From Thiodiazotropha sp050305975 (GTDB taxonomy: Bacteria; Pseudomonadota; Gammaproteobacteria; Chromatiales; Chromatiaceae), in the NCBI GenBank assembly GCA_050305975.1, contig JBNLGI010000188.1:12435-76434 (forward strand): a stretch of 64,000 nucleotides of DNA, given 5' to 3'. Both the position numbers and the translations under genes were made by a program. The notes under the pieces are model-generated. The model saw nothing but the letters and a program-made list of their open reading frames with translations, did not search any database and was not told where the DNA came from. Shown here piece after piece: positions 18,729 to 26,858 of the stretch; position 1 is the first letter of the stretch, and the number at the start of each line of letters is the position of its first letter.

Positions 18729-19799
18729 GTGACCAGATTGAAGAACGATCGACTGCTGAAAGCCCTGTTACGTGAACCCGTGGACGTCACTCCGGTGTGG
18801 ATGATGCGGCAGGCCGGGCGTTACCTGCCCGAGTATCGCGCCACCCGCGCCAAGGCGGGCAGTTTCATGGATCTCTGCCGTAGCCCCGAGCTGGCCTGTG
18901 AAGTGACCATCCAGCCTCTCGATCGTTATCCTCTGGATGCGGCGATCCTCTTCTCCGATATCCTGACGGTACCCGACGCCATGGGTCTGGGCCTCTATTT
19001 TACCGAAGGTGAGGGTCCCCACTTCGAACGCCCGGTGCAGGATGCCGCCGCCGTTCAGGCCCTCGGCCAGCCCGATATGGAACAGGACCTGGGGTATGTC
19101 ATGGACGCGGTGCGCACCATCCGCCGCGAGCTCGACGGTCGGGTGCCGCTGATCGGTTTCAGCGGTAGCCCCTGGACCCTGGCCACCTACATGGTCGAGG
19201 GCGGCGGCACCAAGAACTTCTCCAAGGTCAAGGGCATGATGTTCGACCGTCCGCAGCTGATGCACCAGCTGCTGGACAAGGTCAGCGAGACGGTGACCAC
19301 CTATCTGAATGCGCAGATCGCCGCCGGCGCTCAGGCGGTGATGATCTTCGATACCTGGGGCGGCGTGCTCACGCCACAGCACTACCAGGCCTTCTCCCTC
19401 GACTATATGCAGCGAATCGTCGATGGCCTAACCCGGGAGGCCGAGGGGCGTCGGGTCCCGGTGATCCTCTTCACCAAGGGCGGTGGTCTCTGGCTCGAGC
19501 AGATGGCCGACACCGGCTGCGATGCTCTCGGCATCGATTGGACTCTGAACCTGGCCGATGCCCGGGCGCGGGTCGGAGGCCGGGTGGCGCTGCAGGGGAA
19601 TCTCGACCCCTGCACCCTCTACGCCTCTCCGGAACGTATTCGCGAGGAGGTGGCCCAGGTGCTGGCCAGCTATGGCCAGGGCAGTGGCCATGTCTTCAAT
19701 CTGGGTCACGGGATTCATCCCGAGATCGATCCTGAACGCGCCGGCGTCTTCGTCGATGCGGTACACGAGCTGAGCCGGGCTTATCACGAAGGATCGTAA
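18729..19799 (+). CDS. hemE: Uroporphyrinogen decarboxylase
   Basis: Heme pathway enzyme converting uroporphyrinogen III to coproporphyrinogen III by four decarboxylations. The 356-aa protein has the signature MRQAGRYLPEYR near residue 18, FSDILTVPDAMG with the catalytic aspartate near 77, GFSGSPWTLATYM near 141 and GHGIHPEIDPE near the C-terminus. Length is standard. It is transcribed divergently from the PDC protein gene across a 146-bp gap with a TACAAT -10-like hexamer at 18676-18681. Confidence 0.97.
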   Translation: MTRLKNDRLLKALLREPVDVTPVWMMRQAGRYLPEYRATRAKAGSFMDLCRSPELACEVTIQPLDRYPLDAAILFSDILTVPDAMGLGLYFTEGEGPHFERPVQDAAAVQALGQPDMEQDLGYVMDAVRTIRRELDGRVPLIGFSGSPWTLATYMVEGGGTKNFSKVKGMMFDRPQLMHQLLDKVSETVTTYLNAQIAAGAQAVMIFDTWGGVLTPQHYQAFSLDYMQRIVDGLTREAEGRRVPVILFTKGGGLWLEQMADTGCDALGIDWTLNLADARARVGGRVALQGNLDPCTLYASPERIREEVAQVLASYGQGSGHVFNLGHGIHPEIDPERAGVFVDAVHELSRAYHEGS

Positions 19800-19810
19800 A
19801 AAAGATAGAT

Positions 19811-19971
19811 CGCAAAGGCCGCTAAGAAGCGCGGAGACCGCAAAGGAAGTTATCCTCTCTACTCCTGATTCAGCTTTGGTCAAAAAGTAGAGAGGAGTCG
19901 AACGCGGTTCCAAGCGGCGGACCATCCCATAATAATCTTGGCGTTCATTGCGCTTCATGGCGTGCTTTGCG
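19811..19971. repeat. Imperfect inverted repeat, MITE-like
   Basis: A 31-nt segment at 19811-19841 beginning CGCAAAGGCCGC is inverted at 19941-19971 with 23 of 31 positions conserved by eye. The whole unit of about 160 bp lies between hemE and the dehydrogenase and codes for nothing recognisable. The CGCAAAG/CTTTGCG ends resemble dispersed intergenic repeats seen in many proteobacteria. No transposase is present. Confidence 0.5.
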
Positions 19972-20008
19972 TTATGCTTTCCGAACTCATTCCCTGGGAG
20001 CGCTGTGT

Positions 20009-20896
20009 ATGAAAATCACTCTCCTCGGCCTCGGACTGATGGGGCGGCCGATCGCACTGCGCCTGGTCCACTGCGGTCACGACGTGGTGGCCTGGAACCG
20101 TTCGCCGGAGCCGTTGGAGCGAGCCGCCGAAGCGGGGCTGAGCACCGAGGCGGACTTGGCCCGGGCGGTGGAACAGAGCGAGGTGATCATCCTCACCCTG
20201 AGTGATGCGACAGCGATCGAGAGCGTGCTCTTCGATCCCGCCCTAGTGCCACTGCTGCAGGGCAAGACCCTGCTGCAGATGGGCACCATCGCCCCCAACG
20301 AGAGCCGCGCCATCGCCAAGCGTGTGTCGGAAGCGGGAGCCGAATATCTCGAGGCGCCGGTGCTCGGCAGCATTCCCGAAGCCCGCTCCGGTCAGTTGAT
20401 CGTGATGGCCGCAGGCGCGGAACCGGCCTACCAGCATTGCTTGCTGATGCTGCGCTGTCTCGGCAAGGATGTGGAGCTGATAGGGTCCGTCGGCCAGGCC
20501 GCGGCCATGAAGCTGGCGATGAACCAATTGATCGCCGCGCTCACCGCCGGATTCTCCCAAAGCCTGGGACTGATCCGCGCCGAGGGCGTGGATGTGGATC
20601 AGTTCATGGGGCTGTTGCGCGAGAGTGCGCTCTATGCGCCCACCTTCGATAAAAAGCTGCAGAAATTCATCGAGCACGACTACAGCCATCCCAACTTTCC
20701 CCTCAAACACCTGATCAAGGACCTCGGCCTGTTCAAGCAGGTGGCCGAGGATTCGGGTATCGATGCGGCGATATCCGACGCCATGCTTTCGGTGTTTCTG
20801 AAAGGCCAGCAGGCGGGCTACGGGGATGAGGACTACTCATCGCTCTACGAAGCGATCAATCCGGGTTTCGATGCGGAGACCGACACCGGATGTTGA
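20009..20896 (+). CDS. NAD(P)-dependent beta-hydroxyacid dehydrogenase
   Basis: 295-aa member of the 3-hydroxyisobutyrate / tartronate semialdehyde reductase / GLYR family. The N-terminal Rossmann motif GLGLMGRPIALRL is followed by the substrate motif EAPVLGSIPEARSGQL near residue 120 and the catalytic lysine region MKLAMNQLIA near 170. ATG 20009 is chosen because GGGAG at 19996-20000 is well spaced; an upstream ATG would add residues that lie in the repeat region. Substrate is not evident, with succinic or glyoxylic semialdehyde reduction possible. Confidence 0.88.
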   Translation: MKITLLGLGLMGRPIALRLVHCGHDVVAWNRSPEPLERAAEAGLSTEADLARAVEQSEVIILTLSDATAIESVLFDPALVPLLQGKTLLQMGTIAPNESRAIAKRVSEAGAEYLEAPVLGSIPEARSGQLIVMAAGAEPAYQHCLLMLRCLGKDVELIGSVGQAAAMKLAMNQLIAALTAGFSQSLGLIRAEGVDVDQFMGLLRESALYAPTFDKKLQKFIEHDYSHPNFPLKHLIKDLGLFKQVAEDSGIDAAISDAMLSVFLKGQQAGYGDEDYSSLYEAINPGFDAETDTGC

Positions 20897-20900
20897 GTTT

Positions 20901-20923
20901 GCGCGGGGCGCGGCGCCCCGCGC
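20901..20923. terminator. Perfect GC hairpin after micropeptide 1
   Basis: GCGCGGGGCG (20901-20910) and CGCCCCGCGC (20914-20923) form a perfect 10-bp stem with a CGG loop. It begins 8 nt after the stop of the minus-strand micropeptide and 4 nt after the dehydrogenase stop on the plus strand, so it may serve both. No T tract follows in either direction. Confidence 0.6.
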
Positions 20924-20931
20924 CGTGTAGG

Positions 20932-21012
20932 CTAACTCACGAGCAAGGCGACGACGATGCCGAGAACGAGTAGGCCTAGGGAGCCGAGAATGGCTTTGTC
21001 ACTGCCTAACAT
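20932..21012 (-). CDS. 26-residue hydrophobic micropeptide 1
   Basis: Very small gene: MLGSDKAILGSLGLLVLGIV followed by VALLVS and TAG. The ATG (complement of 21010-21012) is preceded by AAGGAGGT with a 5-nt spacer, an almost ideal Shine-Dalgarno, which decides this start over an upstream in-frame ATG at 21132. The peptide is a single transmembrane helix after a short polar MLGSDKA head. A paralogue with the same head lies at 21611-21694 on the same strand. Both are followed by a GC hairpin. Function unknown. Confidence 0.72.
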   Translation of the reverse strand: MLGSDKAILGSLGLLVLGIVVALLVS

Positions 21013-21043
21013 GGTTGACCTCCTTCGATGACGTTTGCCGTTG

Positions 21044-21066
21044 AAAAAACCCAATGCGGTGTTGGG
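21044..21066 (-). promoter_or_regulatory. Terminator-like hairpin in the micropeptide 1 leader
   Basis: Read on the minus strand, CCCAA (21066-21062) pairs with TTGGG (21054-21050) and is followed by six T residues (21049-21044), about 30 nt before the micropeptide start. The stem is only 5 bp, so attenuation or termination of an upstream transcript is possible but weakly supported. Confidence 0.35.
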
Positions 21067-21227
21067 TACGGGATGGTGAACCAGGGTCCACCAGTTACAG
21101 TTGAGACATGATGTCATCCCAGAGGTTTTCAACTTTTTTACTGAAAAATACAGGGTTTTTTACTCAATCCGCAGCTATCTGTCAGTGGACTTGCAGGTAT
21201 GAAAACGACTGTGCGCAAGGCTTTCTC

Positions 21228-21545
21228 ATGAAACTGAACGATCCTTTCGGGCGTCTGGAGACGCGACATCAAAAGGGTTATGAATCGATGCGGGAGGCCC
21301 TTCGTCAGGGAGGCATCACCACACCGGAAGCGGCCCGGGAGGTGATGCGACAGGCCGAACGACGGGCAGTGAGCCTGATAGCGATCAGCGTGGCGGTACT
21401 GCTGATAACGTCGCTCCTGTTGCCGAAGATGGCGCCGTTGGCGCTGGGACTGGGGCTGTTTCTGCTGGTCTGGGTCGCGACCTCGACCCTGAATGGCCGG
21501 CGCTACATCAAGCGCTATATCGAAGAGGAACTCAAAACGCCATGA
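21228..21545 (+). CDS. Small two-helix membrane protein, hypothetical
   Basis: 105-aa protein beginning MKLNDPFGRLETRHQKGYES, with an amphipathic cytoplasmic N-terminal half containing a helical stretch (TTPEAAREVMRQAERRAV), two predicted transmembrane helices (about residues 46-64 and 68-86) and a basic tail ending NGRRYIKRYIEEELKTP. ATG 21228 is chosen because upstream codons look non-coding and AAGG precedes it by about 8 nt. It lies between the two paralogous micropeptide genes but on the opposite strand. No family assigned. Confidence 0.65.
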   Translation: MKLNDPFGRLETRHQKGYESMREALRQGGITTPEAAREVMRQAERRAVSLIAISVAVLLITSLLLPKMAPLALGLGLFLLVWVATSTLNGRRYIKRYIEEELKTP

Positions 21546-21581
21546 TGGCGGCGTGTGGCGCTTGAGCGATGGGAGTGTCTC

Positions 21582-21603
21582 GGGGCGGGATCTCTCCCGC
21601 CCC
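21582..21603. terminator. Perfect GC hairpin after micropeptide 2
   Basis: GGGGCGGGA (21582-21590) pairs with TCCCGCCCC (21595-21603) around a TCTC loop. It starts 7 nt after the micropeptide 2 stop, mirroring the hairpin after micropeptide 1, and also lies 36 nt after the plus-strand membrane gene. No T tract. Confidence 0.6.
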
Positions 21604-21610
21604 GGCTGAA

Positions 21611-21694
21611 TCATCCGATAAGCGCTATAGAGACGACGATACCGATGATGAGAATGGCGAAAGCGCCGAGCAGAGCCTTATCACTTCCAAGCAT
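21611..21694 (-). CDS. 27-residue hydrophobic micropeptide 2
   Basis: MLGSDKALLGAFAILIIGIV followed by VSIALIG and TGA. ATG (complement of 21692-21694) is preceded by TTGGAGGA with an 8-nt spacer. The first seven residues and the GIVV core are identical to micropeptide 1, while the rest of the helix differs conservatively, so this is a diverged duplicate under protein-level constraint rather than a recent copy. One transmembrane helix is expected. No family or function is known to me. Confidence 0.72.
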   Translation of the reverse strand: MLGSDKALLGAFAILIIGIVVSIALIG

Positions 21695-22030
21695 GGTCTG
21701 GTCCTCCAAATGACGTACTGTTTGACAAGGAACCATCCGATACCGCTGAGGGGCATAGGATGATTTTATGACTGCGCTCAAGAATGTAATGAATCGGCGG
21801 CGGCGTTTAACTGACATCGGTCAATAAACCACGATTATTTTAGGGGTAATGTGGCGGCCATCGTGTGCTGAAAGCGGCTACGATGCTGAGCAACAAGCCT
21901 TACCTCGTCTTTGAAAGGCGCAGGAAAGGTTTCGAATTCCCGGCTCGATGGCTGCCCTTTCAGCGCGATTTCGTGTTAAAAAGAGCCCTCAATCGACAGG
22001 GGACGAGAGATCCCCGTTCAGGGGTCAAAC

Positions 22031-22711
22031 ATGCGTCTGTTCACCAGCGAACTGCCCGGCCGGCACGAACGCCACCTGCTCAGAAAGCAGGACAATCCAC
22101 TCTTTCCCGAAGCCCAGAGAACCATCAGTCAGAGTGAGTTGACCGAGGCCCAGCGTCTCGATCACGAGGAGTTGGAGGCCTATATCCGGGACCTGCGCAA
22201 ACTGGTCGGCGAGGCCGTTGCGCTGGGACCTCATGAACAGAGCGACGTCATCCTCGAGCTCAAGGAACGACTCGACCAGGCCTATGAAACCGCCTGTCGC
22301 CTGGCGGACGACCAGAGCCCCAACAAGGAGGCGATCCGCAAACTGGTGGCGGTGATCATGCGCGCGGTTTGGCAAGGGGCCGGCAACGACACCCTGGCGC
22401 ATCAGGAGCTGGAGCAGGAAGAGGCCGCCCGCGCGGCCCACTACGAGCTGCTGGAAACCCCGCTGGTGGCCGACCTGCTCGACCCCGAATCGCTGATTCA
22501 GGCCGATGATCTGCTGGCGGTGCTGTTGAGCGCGGAGCGGGAGGGGTTCGAGGCGGCCGTCACCCTGTTCGATCCGGGTCAGCTCAGAGCGCTGTGCGAA
22601 CAGGGCGCGACGTTGAAACGGGACGGCGAGGCGCTTGATGCCCTGCCCGGCGCCCGCGAACGGCTGGCTGAGCTGGAGCAGCTGCTCTCCTCGCTCGGCG
22701 GCAACGCCTGA
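22031..22711 (+). CDS. Conserved hypothetical alpha-helical protein
   Basis: 226-aa soluble, strongly helical and acidic protein starting MRLFTSELPGRHERHLLRKQ. It has no signal peptide, membrane helix or recognisable catalytic motif; several heptad-like segments (DLRKLVGEAVAL, ILELKERLDQAYE, ERLAELEQLLSSL) suggest coiled-coil or helical-bundle interactions. High GC and normal codon use indicate a real gene. It converges with the lipoprotein gene, with 20 bp between stops. It is not obviously related to the micropeptide cluster. Confidence 0.65.
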   Translation: MRLFTSELPGRHERHLLRKQDNPLFPEAQRTISQSELTEAQRLDHEELEAYIRDLRKLVGEAVALGPHEQSDVILELKERLDQAYETACRLADDQSPNKEAIRKLVAVIMRAVWQGAGNDTLAHQELEQEEAARAAHYELLETPLVADLLDPESLIQADDLLAVLLSAEREGFEAAVTLFDPGQLRALCEQGATLKRDGEALDALPGARERLAELEQLLSSLGGNA

Positions 22712-22731
22712 GGATTGTTCCCCGCCGCGGT

Positions 22732-23193
22732 CTATTGCCGACCAAAGTGGGCGGCGATCGCCTCGGCGCACTCGCCGTTTGCGGCGTCGAACGCCACCGG
22801 CGCCCCTTGGGGGGAGATGCAGCTGATGGTCAGCAGGCGATCTTCGGTAATGCCCACCACTCGCATCACCCGCATCGGATTGGCGCTGTAGCTGAGGTCG
22901 ATCACCGCCAGCTGATGCTCACCGCGCCGTTCGTAGCGGCCGCTCGCCATGGCGTGGCTGATGCGCTCCCGGGGCGGAATGTTATTGCGGTCATAGGCCT
23001 GTTGCAGGCTGGCCTCCGCCGCCTGGCGGGTCTCCTCCACGAGCTGCTGCAGATAGCCCTGATCGAACGAGGTGTCGCTCAGGCCCGCAGCCGGCTGTTC
23101 GCTGACCTTGACGTTGGAAGGCCCCAGATCGATATCGCAGGCAGTCAGCAGCAGCAGGCTCGAACAGAGAAGAATGGGCAGAGATTTCATCAT
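22732..23193 (-). CDS. Predicted lipoprotein
   Basis: 153-aa protein with a lipoprotein signal peptide MMKSLPILLCSSLLLLTACD; the lipobox LTAC places the acylated cysteine at residue 19. Aspartate at the +2 position (CDID) would favour retention in the inner membrane under the Lol rule. The mature part is a small alpha/beta domain with two further cysteines (ISCISPQG and NGECAEA) that could form a periplasmic disulfide. Function unknown. It stands alone between convergent and codirectional neighbours. Confidence 0.72.
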   Translation of the reverse strand: MMKSLPILLCSSLLLLTACDIDLGPSNVKVSEQPAAGLSDTSFDQGYLQQLVEETRQAAEASLQQAYDRNNIPPRERISHAMASGRYERRGEHQLAVIDLSYSANPMRVMRVVGITEDRLLTISCISPQGAPVAFDAANGECAEAIAAHFGRQ

Positions 23194-23245
23194 GGCCCGA
23201 CATTCTACAGGGATAGCTCAGTGGTGCCAGCAGCGAAGCGATTTT

Positions 23246-23280
23246 GTAGCCCGGATTCCGCTAGGCTGCATCCGGGCTAC
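23246..23280. repeat. REP-like palindrome
   Basis: GTAGCCCGGAT (23246-23256) is inverted as ATCCGGGCTAC (23270-23280) around a 13-nt loop. This GTAGCCCGGAT...ATCCGGGCTAC pattern is a well-known dispersed intergenic palindrome in many gamma- and betaproteobacteria. It lies between the lipoprotein start and the ppc stop and may stabilise the ppc transcript end. Confidence 0.8.
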
Positions 23281-23335
23281 GAGGTGGAGTGTGGCGCCGG
23301 GTCCTGCTCACACTGCTCGCTATCGGTTCCGTCCA

Positions 23336-26158
23336 TCAACCGGTATTTCTCAAGCCGGCGGAGATGGCGTTGATGGAGCGCAGCAGAGGCGTCAGCCAGA
23401 GCTCCCGCATCTCCCCGCTCAGCTCGGGATCGCGATAGCGTCGCAGCAGCCCGAGCTGGATGTGGTTGAGGGGATCCAGATAGGCATCGCGCCGGCTCAG
23501 GGACTGCTTCAGAACCGGGGTCTCGTCCAACAGGTCGTCGATCTGGGCGATCTCCAGGATCTGCCTGCGGGTACGTCGGTATTCGCGGCGGATCTCTTCG
23601 AAGATCAGCTTGCGGGTCTCAGCGTCGGTGCAGAGCCTCGCATAGGCTTCGGCGATGGACATGTCCGACTTGAACAGGGCCATCTGGGTATTGCTCAACA
23701 GGGCGCGGAAGAAGGGCCACTCACGATACATCTTCTGCAGCTGCTTGAGGCGTCCCTTGCCCTGTCTGCGCCAGCCTTCCAGCGCCGCGCCGATGCCGTA
23801 CCAGCCGGGCAGGGTCTGGCGCGCCTGGGCCCAGCCGAAGACCCAGGCGATGGCCCGCACCGATGATTTCGAGCGGTTGCCCTTGGTGCGGTGGGAGGGG
23901 CGCGAGCCGATGTTCAACTGGCCAATCTCGCTGACCGGGGTCGATGCGTAGAAGTAGTCGAGGAAGCCCGGCGTCTGCTCGGTGAGGCGTCGGAAGTGGA
24001 CCTCGCTCAGTTCCGCCATCTCCTGCATGGCGCTGACGAAGGCCTGCTGGTCGTCCTGAACGTCGCGCACCACCCCCTGGCTGGCCTTGAACAGGCCGGT
24101 GATGCCCATGGTCAGTTCGTAGATGGCGGTCTCCCGGTTGCTGTATTTGTTCGACAGCACCTCGCCCTGTTCGGTGATCTTGATCTCCCCCTTCACGGTG
24201 TTGGCCGGTTGCGCCAGGATCGAGGCGTGGGTGGGTCCGCCGCCGCGGCCGACGGTGCCGCCGCGACCGTGAAACAGGCGGCAGCGGATACCCTGGGCCT
24301 CGGCCAGGGTGATGATCCGCTTCTGGGTCTGGTAGAGATGCCAGGCGGAGGCCATGATGCCGCCGTCCTTGGCCGAGTCGGAGTAGCCGAGCATCACCTC
24401 CTGATGGTTGTTGGAGGCCTCCAGCAGTGATTTGTAGCAGGGGCTGGAGAAGAGCGCGGCGAGGATCGACTCGCTGCGTCGCAGGTCGTCGATGGTCTCG
24501 AACAGGGGGGAGATCTCGAGCTGGCAGAACCAGCCGGTCTCGCTGCGACCGAGCAGACCGCTGAGGCTGCCGAGGAAGGCCACCTCCATGATGTGGCTGG
24601 CCTGATGGGTCATGGAGATGACGTACTGGCCGATGGCGCGGGGACTGATCTCGCGTTGGGCTTCGGCGATGAGGTCGAACACCGCCAGCACCTGGCGTGT
24701 TTGCTCTGACAGGCTCTCGCGCTGCAGTGGTTGCTCCGGGCCCTGGCTGATCAGCCGCTCGAGCAGCGACAGCTGTTCCGCCTCGTCGAGCACGGTGTAG
24801 TCCTCGGCGGCTCCGCTCTGCTGCAGGATCTCGCTGACGGCGGCGGAGTGGACCCCCGACTCCTGACGCACATCGAGTCGCGTCAGGTAGAAGCCGAAGG
24901 TCTCGGTCAGGTGGATCAGGTCGAGCAGACTGCCCGTGGCCGCCGCCTCGTCACCATGGCTGCGCAGGGAGGCGGAGATCAGCTTCAGATCGCGCAGGAA
25001 GGCCTGCTCGTCGCCATAGGCACCCTGGGTGTCCCCGGGCTGCTGTCCGTCGATAGCGGCTTCGGCGAGCGCCAGGTTGAGCTTGAGGCGCTGGCGCATG
25101 ATGAAGAGCTTGCGCCGATAGGGTTCGTCCTCGAAGCGGCGGGGGTTGTCGCAGAGGAGTGACTCGCAGAGCCGGTTGTCGCGTTCGAGGCTTTCGCGAA
25201 AAGCCCAGTTCGGGTTGCAGAAACGGTAGGAGAAGGTGAGTTCGGAGATCAGCTCATCGACCCGGCGGACATACTCGGAGAGGATGGTCTGCTGCGACAT
25301 GCGCAGGGCCAGACGTGTGACCTCGGGGGTGACGAACGGATTGCCGTCCCGGTCGCCGCCGATCCAGGAGCCGAAATGGAGGAAGGCGGGCAGCTGCACC
25401 CCGTGATAGTCGGGGTGGTCGCCGTAGATGCGCCGGATACCGGCATCGAGGCGTCGGTAGACCTGCGGCACGGCCTCGAACAGGCTGCGTTTGAAGTAGT
25501 GCAGGCCGAGCCGGATCTCGTTGCGCACCTCGGGCTTCACCGCCCTCACCTCCTCGGTCTTCCACAGGGTCTGGATCTGGGTCTTCAGCTCGCGCACCGT
25601 GTTTTCGTACTGGTTGAGGCTGCGCTTTGGCGCGTCGAGCATCTCGCTGGTGACGAAGATGCGGCGCAGCAGATTCATGACCACCAGCCGCTTCGACTCC
25701 GTGGGGTGGGCGGTGAAGACCGGGATGTAGGCGGCATCGTCGAGCAGGTCCTGCAGCTGCTGCGGATCGATATGACGCTGGCGGAAGCCGCGCAGGGTGT
25801 GGTCGAAGGAGCCCTCCCACAGCTCGCCGCCCTTGCCGGCGATGCGTCGGCGCTGGCGGTGGAGGTAGGCCTCCTCGGCGATGTTGACCAGCATGAAGTA
25901 GATGCTGAACGCCCTCACCACATCGCCCAGGGTTTCCGGCTGCAGCGATTCGATCAGCCGATCGAGCCGCTCGCTCAATCCCGGGTCGGGGCGATCGGCC
26001 AGTTTGAGGTAACCCCGTCGCAGCCGCTCGACGATGGTGAAGGCCTTCTCCCCCACCTGTTCGCGCAGGACTTCGCCGAGCAGGGTGCCGAAGAGACGCA
26101 CGCGAGCGCGTAGCTCCTTGTCGTGTTTGACGCAGGCTTTGGTGAAGCTGTCGCTCAT
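23336..26158 (-). CDS. ppc: Phosphoenolpyruvate carboxylase
   Basis: Anaplerotic enzyme forming oxaloacetate from PEP and bicarbonate. ATG 26158 gives 940 aa. The catalytic histidine lies in FTAHPTESKR near residue 149, with LGYSDSAKDGG near 590, FHGRGGTVGRGGGP near 630 for PEP binding, and ANTVKGEIKITEQGE. The protein ends in the conserved RNTG. It is somewhat longer than E. coli Ppc (883 aa). A longer frame to 26311 exists but its extra residues look non-coding. Confidence 0.96.
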   Translation of the reverse strand: MSDSFTKACVKHDKELRARVRLFGTLLGEVLREQVGEKAFTIVERLRRGYLKLADRPDPGLSERLDRLIESLQPETLGDVVRAFSIYFMLVNIAEEAYLHRQRRRIAGKGGELWEGSFDHTLRGFRQRHIDPQQLQDLLDDAAYIPVFTAHPTESKRLVVMNLLRRIFVTSEMLDAPKRSLNQYENTVRELKTQIQTLWKTEEVRAVKPEVRNEIRLGLHYFKRSLFEAVPQVYRRLDAGIRRIYGDHPDYHGVQLPAFLHFGSWIGGDRDGNPFVTPEVTRLALRMSQQTILSEYVRRVDELISELTFSYRFCNPNWAFRESLERDNRLCESLLCDNPRRFEDEPYRRKLFIMRQRLKLNLALAEAAIDGQQPGDTQGAYGDEQAFLRDLKLISASLRSHGDEAAATGSLLDLIHLTETFGFYLTRLDVRQESGVHSAAVSEILQQSGAAEDYTVLDEAEQLSLLERLISQGPEQPLQRESLSEQTRQVLAVFDLIAEAQREISPRAIGQYVISMTHQASHIMEVAFLGSLSGLLGRSETGWFCQLEISPLFETIDDLRRSESILAALFSSPCYKSLLEASNNHQEVMLGYSDSAKDGGIMASAWHLYQTQKRIITLAEAQGIRCRLFHGRGGTVGRGGGPTHASILAQPANTVKGEIKITEQGEVLSNKYSNRETAIYELTMGITGLFKASQGVVRDVQDDQQAFVSAMQEMAELSEVHFRRLTEQTPGFLDYFYASTPVSEIGQLNIGSRPSHRTKGNRSKSSVRAIAWVFGWAQARQTLPGWYGIGAALEGWRRQGKGRLKQLQKMYREWPFFRALLSNTQMALFKSDMSIAEAYARLCTDAETRKLIFEEIRREYRRTRRQILEIAQIDDLLDETPVLKQSLSRRDAYLDPLNHIQLGLLRRYRDPELSGEMRELWLTPLLRSINAISAGLRNTG

Positions 26159-26858
26159 GGGTAGGTCCCGATGGTTGTCATTCTTGGTATCCTTTGTGAC
26201 CCGTGCATGCCAGGTTTGGCTCCAATCGCCTTTGTATGCCCCGTGACAAGGTCCTGCACTGGTTGTTGTATTCCGGTCGTAAACAGCACGAAGCGCCGCC
26301 GATCCGTACACAGAGCCTTTCAGGTAATGCCTTTGGCGTCAATTTGCGATGCTGTCTGACCCGACCCACATCTTTGTGATCAGATCCTGGACCAGTCGGG
26401 TGTGTTTCGCCAGTTCATCTCGAGCGTTCCGCTTCAAGCATTCGGATAGACCCCAACCCCGGGTTGGTAAGCGGTGACTGTGGCCTCCTGGATAGTGGAC
26501 TAGGCGTATGTGTCGGAAGTGCTGAATTTAGAGGTTGGCAGTGGCACCGGTACTCGAGCTATGGCTCGACACGTCACAAATCGCCTATCACGGAGCACCC
26601 CGATGGATACCGCAGGGTATGGGGTTGCAGGGAATACCGCTCGAATCCGAAGCGACGGATTTCTTGACACTTTTTTGGGCGGCGTGCCTTTGGATTCTGT
26701 GTGGTCAACACCAACGATGTTGTTATATATACAAAAATTCCAAAAAACCTAGGCTTTGGTATGGTTTTTGCTTTTAATCCTTGGTCCAAATAGGGTTTCA
26801 TCGAGCGATCGGCTCACCGGACATTATTACTCAACATTCAGACAGGAACACCGTAGCA
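26159..26858. other. Long intergenic region with a sigma-54 promoter at its right end
   Basis: 700 bp between ppc and the first PEP-CTERM-type gene. Composition is closer to 50% GC than the flanks, and the short open frames present lack ribosome binding sites and coding character. A perfect dyad CCAACCC-C-GGGTTGG lies at 26453-26467. An AT-rich tract (26715-26760) precedes the sigma-54-like promoter at 26757. The remainder holds nothing I recognise and could be a decayed gene. Confidence 0.5.
26757..26772 (+). promoter_or_regulatory. Sigma-54 promoter of PEP-CTERM-type gene 1
   Basis: TGGTATGGTTTTTGCT fits TGGYAYR-N4-TTGCW with exact GG-N10-GC spacing. It ends 87 bp before the ATG of the downstream exported protein. 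PEP-CTERM genes are known to be governed by the PrsK/PrsR two-component system with RpoN, which supports the reading. Confidence 0.8.

Noticed and set aside
23210..23228. GGGATAGCTCAGTGG, another tRNA-like D-arm string
   Set aside because: No anticodon or T-arm follows; the downstream sequence is a REP-like palindrome.
26510..26777. Overlapping short open frames upstream of the first PEP-CTERM-type gene
   Set aside because: Three frames are open over the same stretch, none with a Shine-Dalgarno sequence or coding bias.
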